Assembly (NCBI GenBank): GCA_021804455.1
Contig: JAJZHT010000102.1
Span: forward strand, 1 to 5,073
Reading direction: 5' to 3'
DNA length: 5,073 nt
Source: Pseudomonadota bacterium
GTDB taxonomy: Bacteria; Pseudomonadota; Alphaproteobacteria; Paracaedibacterales; CAIULA01
Position 1 is the stretch's first letter; each line of letters starts with the position of its first letter. Under the pieces are notes generated by a model. That model made no database searches. It saw only the letters and a list, made by a program, of their open reading frames with translations, and was not told where the DNA came from. The position numbers and the translations under genes were made by a program. Shown in pieces: positions 1 through 5,073 of the stretch.

Positions 1-354
1 CTGCTTATCACTCTTAAGATGGTCTTCCTTGCCTAAAGACCCTGAAGGAGCCGTGGCTGCATGAATCCCTTCCCTCACACGTCCAGGAAGCTCTTTCGCT
101 GTATCCAAAGCCCCTACAACTATCTCTTTTGCTTTTTCTTTAATAGAAGCAGATTCTTTGGCAGCAGCATCTTGGTTTTCTTTTGAAGAGGAGCGAGGGT
201 TCTCCTCCTTAGATTTTTCAGAAGAGGAAGAAGCGGCAAAAACTAAACTTGTACAGGCCACTCCTTGTAATAAAGCTAAAACAAAGAACCCTTTGAGTCC
301 TTTTTCCACCACCTGAAATTTTAGAGTGGGCTTAAAAAACTTTAAATAAGTCAT
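1..354 (-). CDS. Exported Ser/Lys/Glu-rich protein, C-terminus outside the window
   Basis: The frame is open for 118 codons from an ATG at 354-352 to the window edge with no stop, so the protein is partial. Residues 1-21 are Lys-rich. A hydrophobic stretch follows at about 23-39 (FFVLALLQGVACTSLVF), then Ala40-Ala41-Ser42. This is a good type I signal peptide with probable cleavage after Ala40. Cys34 lies in the hydrophobic core, but the preceding GVA is a poor lipobox, so a lipoprotein is less likely. The mature part begins with a low-complexity Ser/Glu/Lys segment (about 42-60) and continues as a charged, probably helical stretch (about 65-100, with repeated KEKAKE and TAKE patterns). I recognise no family. 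The start is supported by a strong ribosome binding site (AAGAGGAG) 5 nt upstream and by a sigma70-like promoter. Export to the periplasm or surface is inferred; function is unknown. Confidence 0.75.
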   Translation of the reverse strand, partial: MTYLKFFKPTLKFQVVEKGLKGFFVLALLQGVACTSLVFAASSSSEKSKEENPRSSSKENQDAAAKESASIKEKAKEIVVGALDTAKELPGRVREGIHAATAPSGSLGKEDHLKSDKQ

Positions 355-359
355 GATAA

Positions 360-367
360 CTCCTCTT
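360..367 (-). promoter_or_regulatory. Ribosome binding site of the exported-protein gene
   Basis: On the minus strand the sequence reads AAGAGGAG, then TTATC, then ATG. This near-consensus Shine-Dalgarno sequence with 5-nt spacing fixes the start codon at 354-352. Confidence 0.75.
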
Positions 368-396
368 CTGGTAAAAAACCACTTTTTACTGTTTGA

Positions 397-425
397 ATCC
401 TAAGTCAATTCTTGGCTATGGTCAA
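397..425 (-). promoter_or_regulatory. Sigma70-like promoter of the exported-protein gene
   Basis: On the minus strand TTGACC (420-425) matches the -35 consensus at 5 of 6 bases. TAGGAT (397-402) matches the -10 consensus at 4 of 6. They are separated by exactly 17 bp. Transcription would start near 390, giving a leader of about 35 nt that contains the ribosome binding site. The fit of -35, -10, RBS and ATG in series makes this more convincing than either hexamer alone. Confidence 0.6.
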
Positions 426-950
426 GTTGACGCAGTATGAAATCCAATTCTTAAACTGGTAACAATTTTTTTGAACGGCATACCCCGTCACAGATTTTTA
501 GGGTACGTGTATTGACAACTTCGTAAAGAGATGTAAAGGTTTTTGGTAATCCGTTACCTGTTTAGAAGCAGCTGTATATAAAGAGACTTCAAAGGCTGTA
601 TCCTAGGTCTGTTTATTAAATTCTTTCCAATTATCGCCAGAATAAAAGGACTCAAGCCATAAGTTAAACTCTTTTATGTATCCATACCAAAGATTTTGCG
701 ATACTACCATCCCTTCCTACCCCTACCCTCAACGCTTCCTCGGTCAGGCCCATGCCAAAACCTAGACAGCCACCCAACAAACTTACTTTCAGAACCTGTA
801 CAAAAAAGAAAGGGAACGGTTTCGCCTTAAAGTATACCCACATAGAATAAATTCAATTCTGCCCTCAAAAAACTTTTATACCTTATATAGGAAGCCGTAA
901 AAAATTTTCAACGATTCATTAAACAAAATATAAGAAAAAGCCAAGAAAAG
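426..950. other. Stretch without a certain gene; possible coding remnants
   Basis: No recognisable gene is present. Two minus-strand fragments look partly coding. One is a 59-codon ORF at 664-843 (ATG at 843, TAA at 664-666). It has a hydrophobic N-terminal half containing VSLLGGCLGFGMG, which could span a membrane, but no good ribosome binding site. The other runs from ATG at 710 to TAA at 498-500 and would encode 70 residues if a TAG at 603-605 were read through. Its ATG follows a purine-rich AGGAAGGG, and its product contains NLWYGYIKEFNLWLESFY and DTAFEVSLYTAASKQ. The two overlap in different frames, so at most one is real in the overlap. On the plus strand, 646-897 is also open except for a TAG at 757-759. 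These may be remnants of a decayed gene, or chance. Confidence 0.3.
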
Positions 951-952
951 GA

Positions 953-998
953 AAAAATCTCCTTCTCTTTTGTGCAAAGTTGAAGACAAGAGATTTTT
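953..998 (-). terminator. Hairpin terminator, possibly bidirectional
   Basis: A perfect 9-bp stem, AAAAATCTC (953-961) with GAGATTTTT (990-998), encloses a second short stem (CTTC with GAAG) and a loop. On the minus strand the right side of the stem runs into a T tract. It begins 12 bp past the TGA stop (1011-1013) of the small helix-turn-helix gene, the position expected of that gene's intrinsic terminator. The A/T symmetry would let it work in both directions. The stem is AT-rich and therefore weak. Confidence 0.5.
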
Positions 999-1010
999 AG
1001 GTTAGGAAGG

Positions 1011-1403
1011 TCATGGGCGGTTTGTTAAAGCGCGCCATAGCCCCCCTAACATTCCTTTCAAGACGCCAGGATTTTCCTGAAGGGCATGGTATCCTTGTTC
1101 CTGAGCTTGGCAAAAAGAGCGAACCTCAGGAAACGCTGGAGACCTTGGCCCCAAAGCCCTCTCCTCAACAGCAGTAGGAGTTCCTCTAGGAGCAAGAACC
1201 CTCTCCTGCTGACGAGAAGGTCTCCGGCGATTCCCTTTTAAAGAAACCGCCCTTCCCTCCGCCCAGCGGTATAAACTGGCCGGGGAAACCTGATGCGCTC
1301 GAGCATAAGCCTCCACCGTTAAAGGACTCTTCTGACATCCCTGTACCAATTCCTGCTGATGCTGCTCACTGATCTTTCAACGACGACCTTTCCTCATACC
1401 CAT
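1011..1403 (-). pseudogene. Broken small helix-turn-helix protein, IS66 TnpA-like
   Basis: The frame starts at ATG 1403-1401 (or ATG 1397), reads MGMRKGRR, then meets TGA at 1377-1379. It then continues open for over 120 codons to TGA at 1011-1013. The piece after the stop begins SEQHQQELVQGCQKS and contains a probable helix-turn-helix, VEAYARAHQVSPASLYRW. The tail is basic and then Pro/Arg-rich, ending with a Leu-rich VLKGMLGGLWRAL. This layout (N-terminal helix-turn-helix, variable middle, short hydrophobic end, about 130 residues) resembles IS66-family TnpA accessory proteins and related orphan transposase ORFs. The stop falls where a Trp (RRW) would be natural, so one point change could explain it. 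AGGAG at 1417-1421 is the likely ribosome binding site but lies 13 nt from the ATG, which is long. No TnpB/TnpC partner follows; a hairpin terminator does. A shorter product could start at TTG 1349. Confidence 0.4.
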
Positions 1404-1571
1404 ACGCTTAACTTTTCTCCTCTCTCACATAATAACCTTTTTAGAATAAACCCTTTTACTGACATGGGAGAAACCCTAAATCTTAAACCCTGAAAGAGCG
1501 CTTCTCTTGGGCAAACACTTCCCCGAAAGCCTGAAAAGAAAGAAACAAAATTCTCTTTCGGCTCGTGTCGG

Positions 1572-1808
1572 TTAAGACTTGAGAAACCACCGCGAAGAAT
1601 GCTGCTTCTCATCCGTAATTTTCTCAAACAAAGCCTGGCATTTTAACTTCAAGCGGAGGGGGACTTTGACCTCACCCCGTTGATACAACGACACCAGCGT
1701 TAACGGCAAATCCAACCATAACGCTGTTTCCTTAACATCAAAACCACACGCCTGCATCCAGGCCGAAAAATCTTCCGCCGTTTCTAACACTAAAAAGGAA
1801 GGGGACAT
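1572..1808 (-). CDS. Small hypothetical protein, possible helix-turn-helix
   Basis: A 78-residue ORF with an ATG start at 1808-1806 and TAA at 1572. The middle (about residues 22-62, starting GFDVKETALWLDLPLTLV) has the spacing of a small helix-turn-helix. A helix with AL-WL is followed by a turn (DLPL), a second helix (TLVSLYQRGEV), and then a basic helix (PLRLKLKCQALFEKI). The pattern is like XRE/Cro-type domains, where the second helix ends in W/Y-x-x-G and is followed by P-x-R. I cannot name a family, so a DNA-binding role is only inferred. No strong ribosome binding site precedes the ATG. Downstream, GAAAGA (1538-1543) and TCTTTC (1554-1559) could form a weak AT-rich hairpin with a T run. 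It lies 168 bp upstream of the broken helix-turn-helix gene on the same strand and may share its fate. Confidence 0.5.
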   Translation of the reverse strand: MSPSFLVLETAEDFSAWMQACGFDVKETALWLDLPLTLVSLYQRGEVKVPLRLKLKCQALFEKITDEKQHSSRWFLKS

Positions 1809-1829
1809 TCTAAAAAACGATGCTATACT
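1802..1829 (+). promoter_or_regulatory. Possible extended -10 promoter reading rightward
   Basis: TGCTATACT at 1821-1829 is an extended -10 element (TGn plus TATACT, 5 of 6). GGGACA at 1802-1807 is a weak -35 (4 of 6) with 16-bp spacing. It overlaps the start of the minus-strand 78-residue ORF and points toward 1830-2104. Support is motif-only. Confidence 0.2.
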
Positions 1830-2104
1830 TACAAAGAGGTCAACACATTATTTCCCTCTCTTATAAAGCCCTTCCCCGTGGCCATAAAGGCGAACTTTTC
1901 TGGTTTTTTCAACAAATCGAAAAGAAATTTCGAGAAATCCCTGTCTTTTTGGAGGACAAACCGGCCTTCGCCCTTAACAAAAGGATGAGGATCGGCCCTA
2001 CGTTTGCAATCCCAGGGTCCCCTAACTTTCCCCAACACGAGGAGCGAAATTTCCAAAAACTCACAACACTCGGTTCACACATTATTCCCCGTTTGTGGGG
2101 ATAA
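1820..2104. other. Two opposed ORFs, coding strand unresolved
   Basis: The plus strand has a 94-codon ORF at 1820-2104 (ATG; product contains LFWFFQQIEKKFREIPVFLE). The minus strand has a 75-codon ORF at 1829-2056 (TTG start; product contains FSKFLFDLLKKPEKFAFM). They cover the same bases, so at most one is likely real. The minus ORF ends 20 bp before the start of the 78-residue minus-strand gene, as in an operon, but it has no visible ribosome binding site. The plus ORF has an extended -10 element lying over its own start codon, which argues against translation from that ATG. Neither product resembles a family I know. Confidence 0.2.
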
Positions 2105-2129
2105 ACCTGGGGATAACTCCTTCTATCCC
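2082..2129. repeat. GGGGATAA repeat cluster, DnaA-box-like
   Basis: TGGGGATAA occurs directly at 2096-2104 and 2108-2116, a 12-bp period. An inverted copy, TTATTCCCC (2082-2090, one extra T), pairs with the first to make a palindrome. A partial inverted copy, TATCCC (2124-2129), pairs with GGGATA (2110-2115). Each TGGGGATAA differs by one base from TGTGGATAA, the complement of the DnaA box TTATCCACA. An AT-rich stretch follows at about 2154-2176. This could be a degenerate DnaA-box group, plasmid iterons, or an operator for a small regulator. The repeats are seen directly; the role is inferred. Confidence 0.45.
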
Positions 2130-2190
2130 GCGCCCCTCCTTACAACCCAACCGTGATAAAAATTTAATCGTTTTGAAGGTGCCCCTTATT

Positions 2191-2206
2191 TAGGTCGTGT
2201 TAAGAC
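2191..2206 (+). repeat. Left terminal inverted repeat of the IS
   Basis: TAGGTCGTGTTAAGAC. It matches the reverse complement of the right end at every position except the seventh (G against C). The leading TA may belong to the target duplication. Confidence 0.75.
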
Positions 2207-2241
2207 GATGAATAAGTACAAAGCTGTGTTAGTCTTTCCTT

Positions 2242-2979
2242 ATGAAAGCCTTGAATGAAAATCAGTATAACCGGATGAAACCTTACCTTCCTGTGCAACG
2301 CGGGAACGTAAAGATAGAGAATGTGACCCTGATCAACGCGGTGTTGTATGGGGCAGAAAAGGGGGCTCTTTGCTTTGGGAATTGGACACGATTTATATGA
2401 AGCTGCGACGGTAGGCTGAAAGCGGCGTTTGGGAGCGTTTGTTTGTGGCGCTGCAAAAAAAGGGGGATTCAAATTTCCGTAACCTGCCTTGGATTGGACA
2501 ACACAAACATCAAAGTTCACCCCGATGCGGCGAGGTCTTTAAAAAAACGGCCCTCCATCAATGGAAAAATCATGCCGGGAATGGACCACAAAAATTCATA
2601 GGGTTTTCCCACGAAAGATCGACTCGGTTTGACGTTTTGCCTCTCTCCAGAACAAGCGGAGGATGCGCAAAAGGGTCAAGTTTGTTGCAACATTGGAGGC
2701 ATTCTTTGTCCAAAATTCCCCTTGTGATGGACCGTGCAGGGATCCTACCCGTCAAGGCGTTGTAGAATGCGGCTTTCAGTCTATTGTTCTTCTCCAATCG
2801 AACCGACTTAAACCCTGGGATTTCGATAAAATGATCTATAAACGCTTCCATGAAATCGAGCACCCTTGAGAAGACTCAAAGCGTTCCGACGTGTCTTCTT
2901 AAGGTTTGATAAACGGGATCTCAGGATCTCTGCTTTTATACAGAGGGCTCTTATCATCGAGATGCTTCAAGAGTCTTAA
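2242..2979 (+). pseudogene. IS5-family transposase, heavily frameshifted
   Basis: Pieced together across frames, the sequence follows an IS5-family DDE transposase from start to end. It opens with MKALNENQYNRMKPYLPVQ from ATG 2242. Next come FGNW, TIYMKLRR and a TAG at 2412-2414 where Trp is expected. Then come FVALQKK, ISVTCLGLDNTNIKVHPDA and KKTALHQW, followed by FPTKDRLGLTFCLSPEQAED, PLVMDRA and NRLKPWDFDKMIYKRFHEIE. It ends with LRRLKAFRRVFLRFDKRDL and TAA at 2977-2979. The DDE residues are all still encoded: Asp at 2497-2499, Asp at 2730-2732 and Glu at 2858-2860. Reading frame changes occur near 2387, 2463, 2544, 2600, 2715, 2738 and 2862. Relative to the usual pattern after VLY, codons around GCKWRALPK are also missing near 2353-2372. 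No functional product is possible. Confidence 0.85.
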
Positions 2980-2988
2980 CAGGACCTA
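2973..2988 (-). repeat. Right terminal inverted repeat of the IS
   Basis: GTCTTAACAGGACCTA on the plus strand, the inverted partner of 2191-2206 with one mismatch. It overlaps the last codons and stop (2977-2979) of the transposase remnant, a common arrangement in compact IS5 elements. Confidence 0.75.
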
Positions 2989-3072
2989 GAGAATCATTTT
3001 TTATCTTAGGAAGCATGAGCGGTTCCCTACTCCCTTTCTCTAGTCTTGAGTTTTGAAATTATTTTTTAGAAG

Positions 3073-3891
3073 CTAAATTTTTATATTTCTACCTTTGGTA
3101 TAGGATTTGGTTTGGGTATAGGCATGGGGCGAATCTTGGTCGTTGCTGGCTTGGGTTTTGACATTTTGTTCGAAGCCCAATTCTTGGATACGGCGCATAA
3201 GCTCAGGGTCTTGCTTGATTTGGTAACTGACCTGACGCGAGTGTTCTAGTAAGGCTTGAATTTCTTGTTTTTGCTCGGCTGTGCGATGTAAAGGGTTGGG
3301 GTAGGCTTGCAATCGCTCACGGATGGCTAAGAACGTTTCAATCAAGGGTAGGGCGGGTTCTCTCTTGTGTTGTGTTGCTGCTAGGGGAGAGGAAGCGAGA
3401 GGCCGGCTTTCTAAGAAGTCGTCAAAGATATTCTCTTTAGGATTCTCACGACTCAGACAACTGTACAACTGCTCAAGATTGCTAAAGTCTGTTTTGTCAG
3501 CGTAAACATGAGCTTGATGGCGATGCCGCGTTAAACCAACATAGGTTAAAGGCTGATCCATACCTTGACTTGCATACAAAAAGGTCTGGTCTACGGTGGA
3601 GGCTTGTGACTTATGAATCGTCGTGGCATAGCCCTGATCAAAGAAGCGATACTGGCTGATATCAAAAGTTATCGTTTTCAAAAACTCCATTTCGACGTGC
3701 AGGAATCCTTCATCAATCTTTTGAATCACCCCTAACTGCCCATTACGAACCCCTAGGCTGTAATCATTACGGAGAAAGACAATTTGCTCCCCTACGGCAA
3801 AGGGCTTGGCTTCTTTGACCATTTTTAGCAAACGCTCTGCCTTGGGTTCTAAAAATTTTTCTAGGCTCTCCTCTGGCTTGGGTCGAGCCAC
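3073..3891 (-). CDS. traA: Ti-type TraA relaxase/helicase, C-terminal fragment
   Basis: This is the continuation of traA in the same frame after the TGA at 3919-3921. The only start is GTG at 3891, with no visible ribosome binding site, so it is probably not made separately. Residues 31-55 (FAVGEQIVFLRNDYSLGVRN onward) match the conserved RIxFLRN-SLGVKNG segment of TraA. SF1 helicase motifs follow: QGYATTIHKSQASTVDQ at 86-102 (motif V) and YVGLTRHR at 117-124 (motif VI). The motif V core reads HKSQA where HKSQG or HKAQG is usual. Residues 5-30 are a charged helical insert (EESLEKFLEPKAERLLKMV) not typical of the short linker in classic TraA. The C-terminal 130 residues are variable, charged and Gln-rich, ending at TAG 3073-3075. 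A weak hairpin (TTTAG/CTAAA) overlaps the stop region; no clear terminator is seen before the IS. Confidence 0.85.
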   Translation of the reverse strand: MARPKPEESLEKFLEPKAERLLKMVKEAKPFAVGEQIVFLRNDYSLGVRNGQLGVIQKIDEGFLHVEMEFLKTITFDISQYRFFDQGYATTIHKSQASTVDQTFLYASQGMDQPLTYVGLTRHRHQAHVYADKTDFSNLEQLYSCLSRENPKENIFDDFLESRPLASSPLAATQHKREPALPLIETFLAIRERLQAYPNPLHRTAEQKQEIQALLEHSRQVSYQIKQDPELMRRIQELGFEQNVKTQASNDQDSPHAYTQTKSYTKGRNIKI

Positions 3892-3918
3892 GGTTAAGAC
3901 GTGGTCAGGCCCTTGTAA

Positions 3919-5073
3919 TCAACCCGAGTCTCTAGCCACTGTCCGTGCCCGATGGTTCAACTGCTGCACCGCCTGATTGGTATAAGCCAGTATCACGGCG
4001 TTTACCGGTTCTTCCCGTAGTCTTGTTTGCATATGCGCGGCATAATCAGCCATCAGTTTGTCTTGGGCGTTTGCGCCCCAATAGATACATCCATGCTGCT
4101 GATAGAGGTTCAACGCTTCTTCGGTTTGCCGTGTCGCTAATAATTCTGTTGCTTGACGTTGCCAAGCTTCTTGTTGCCGTTGCACCGTGCTTAAAGTGAC
4201 AAACCCTATTTGAGCCATCACTGTTCGCAAGCCACAGCCTGCTTCAATCGGCGATAATTGCTCAGGGTCTCCTACCAACACCACTTTAAAGCCTCGCTGC
4301 TGGGATTGCTGTAACAGACCTTGCAAGCGCCGGGCATCCATCATACCCGCTTCATCCACCACTAAGATATCTTTTGACCCTAACAGCTCCCGTTCGCGCT
4401 GCCATTCATGCTCCCACTTGTGCAAAGTTTTCGAAGCAATGCCTGTGTCTTCTAAAGCTTCGGCTGCTTTGCCCGTAGGCGCCGCACCGACCACCCGGTA
4501 GCCTGCCTCTTGCCAAATCTGCCGGGCGACCGTCAGGCTGGTCGACTTACCGGTTCCCGCATAGCCAATCATTCCTTTCAACTGTCCAGCTGCCGTCACA
4601 TGATCAAGGCTGCGGACCTGATCGGCTGACAATGAGCTTTTGCCTTGTTGTTTAAGCTGCTGATTCATGCGTTCTATCCAAACAGCTTGGCGATCAGGTA
4701 AAACGGCAAAGCCACCTTGATGGTTTAACACCTTGGCTGTCTTGATCAACGACAGCTCTAGTTCAATCATTGCTTGGGTGGTAAATTTAGGGTCTTTCCC
4801 TAACTGATCATCAGCAATTCTGACCAATTGGTGAGAGGCTTCTATGGCTTGCATCACTCTTGCAAACTCTTCAGCTCCCTCAACATAGCGGTTGACAATA
4901 CGGGCTATATCTCGCCGTGTAAATACCGATTGCTGCCGGGTTAAGTAGTTTAGCACCACTTCAGGCTTATGGAAGATCAAGGCTTTATTCTTAGCCTTAA
5001 CCCTGGCCATCTCTTGCCATCTATCGACAATCTCTCCTTGGTTCTTCCGGGCATGGGAGCCTTTGCCAAGTTT
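3919..5073 (-). CDS. traA: Ti-type TraA conjugative relaxase/helicase, central part, truncated at TGA
   Basis: TraA nicks the plasmid transfer origin with its N-terminal MobA/MobL-type relaxase domain and unwinds the strand with a RecD-like SF1 helicase. Only the helicase half is in the window. The frame is open to the right edge (upstream codons read KLGKGSHARKNQGEIVDRWQ, typical of TraA), so the ATG at 5010 is internal and not the start. Counting from that ATG: FHKPEVVLNYLTRQQSVFTR at 13-32, LSADQ at 127-131, Walker A GYAGTGKST at 149-157 (Lys155), motif Ia AAPTGKAAE at 176-184, Walker B ILVVDEAG at 215-222, motif III VLVGDPEQL at 244-252, motif IV QRQQEAWQR at 277-285, and VILAYTN near 339-345. 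The frame stops at TGA 3919-3921, directly after RDSG. The next codons in frame (LQGPDHVLTVARPK) continue the family pattern. As written, the product lacks motifs V and VI and should not work as a helicase. Confidence 0.9.
   Translation of the reverse strand, partial: KLGKGSHARKNQGEIVDRWQEMARVKAKNKALIFHKPEVVLNYLTRQQSVFTRRDIARIVNRYVEGAEEFARVMQAIEASHQLVRIADDQLGKDPKFTTQAMIELELSLIKTAKVLNHQGGFAVLPDRQAVWIERMNQQLKQQGKSSLSADQVRSLDHVTAAGQLKGMIGYAGTGKSTSLTVARQIWQEAGYRVVGAAPTGKAAEALEDTGIASKTLHKWEHEWQRERELLGSKDILVVDEAGMMDARRLQGLLQQSQQRGFKVVLVGDPEQLSPIEAGCGLRTVMAQIGFVTLSTVQRQQEAWQRQATELLATRQTEEALNLYQQHGCIYWGANAQDKLMADYAAHMQTRLREEPVNAVILAYTNQAVQQLNHRARTVARDSG

Larger units (their letters stand above)
2191..2988 (+). 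mobile_element. Inactive IS5-family insertion sequence, full length
   Basis: Terminal inverted repeats (2191-2206 and 2973-2988) match at 15 of 16 bases and bracket a ruined IS5-type transposase. The total of about 798 bp is usual for compact IS5-family elements. Both ends have TA next to GGTC/GACC. If TA is the target-site duplication, as in several IS5 groups that use a YTAR target, the element proper is 2193-2986. Both termini have been kept while the gene decayed, so the element was inserted whole and later lost function. It lies 84 bp past the stop of traA and does not interrupt it. It could still move if a related transposase acts in trans. Confidence 0.8.

Noticed and set aside
512..539. 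Perfect -35 TTGACA on the plus strand
   Set aside because: The only -10 at usable spacing is TAAAGG (3 of 6), and no gene follows on that strand.
1394..1627. 77-codon minus-strand ORF
   Set aside because: Overlaps the end of the 78-residue ORF in another frame and runs through the intergenic gap; composition not protein-like and no ribosome binding site.
2200..2520. 106-codon minus-strand ORF
   Set aside because: Covers the 5' half of the IS5-type transposase, which is recognisable on the plus strand.
2570..2863. 97-codon minus-strand ORF
   Set aside because: Antisense to the 3' half of the transposase, where LVMDRA and NRLKPWDFDK are recognised on the plus strand.
3012..3034. Hairpin downstream of traA as a terminator
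   Set aside because: The stem is short with a bulge (TAGGGAA with TTCCTA) and no T run follows directly.
3323..3505. 60-codon plus-strand ORF
   Set aside because: Lies antisense within the well-supported C-terminal part of traA; no family match or start signals.
1377..3921. UGA reassigned to tryptophan across the window
   Set aside because: Only two interrupting UGA codons are seen, TGG is used repeatedly in traA, TGA also serves as the natural stop at 1011-1013, and the traA site does not favour Trp.
3945..4199. 84-codon plus-strand ORF
   Set aside because: Antisense to conserved TraA helicase coding sequence; a reverse-frame shadow.

Overview
The window looks like a decaying accessory region from a proteobacterial plasmid or integrated conjugative element. 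The strongest clue is a relaxase/helicase of the Ti-plasmid TraA family on the minus strand at the right end (3073 to beyond 5073). It is cut once by an in-frame TGA. Ti-type TraA, IS5-type transposase debris, moderate base composition and many broken reading frames together suggest an alphaproteobacterium, possibly an intracellular lineage such as Holosporales or Rickettsiales. That assignment is an inference from gene families, not something the sequence proves.

Layout from left to right. 1-354 (minus) is the N-terminal part of an exported, Ser/Lys/Glu-rich protein with a convincing promoter and ribosome binding site; it runs off the left edge. 426-950 holds no certain gene, only fragments that look partly coding. 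1011-1403 (minus) is a small helix-turn-helix protein resembling an IS66-type transposase accessory protein, broken by a TGA near its start and followed by a hairpin terminator. 1572-1808 (minus) is a 78-residue protein with a possible helix-turn-helix. 1820-2104 carries two opposed ORFs that I cannot resolve. 2082-2129 has a tight cluster of GGGGATAA repeats that resemble degenerate DnaA boxes. 2191-2988 is a complete but dead IS5-family insertion sequence with recognisable terminal inverted repeats and a transposase ruined by at least seven frame changes and a stop. From 3073 rightward lies traA.

How the parts fit: TraA would nick the transfer origin and unwind the strand during conjugation. 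Its N-terminal relaxase domain lies outside the window, and what is inside is the SF1 helicase half and the C-terminal tail. The IS sits 84 bp past the traA stop. No intact multi-gene system is visible. The window is best read as the degraded end of a transfer module next to small regulators and IS debris, with one apparently functional exported-protein gene at the left edge.
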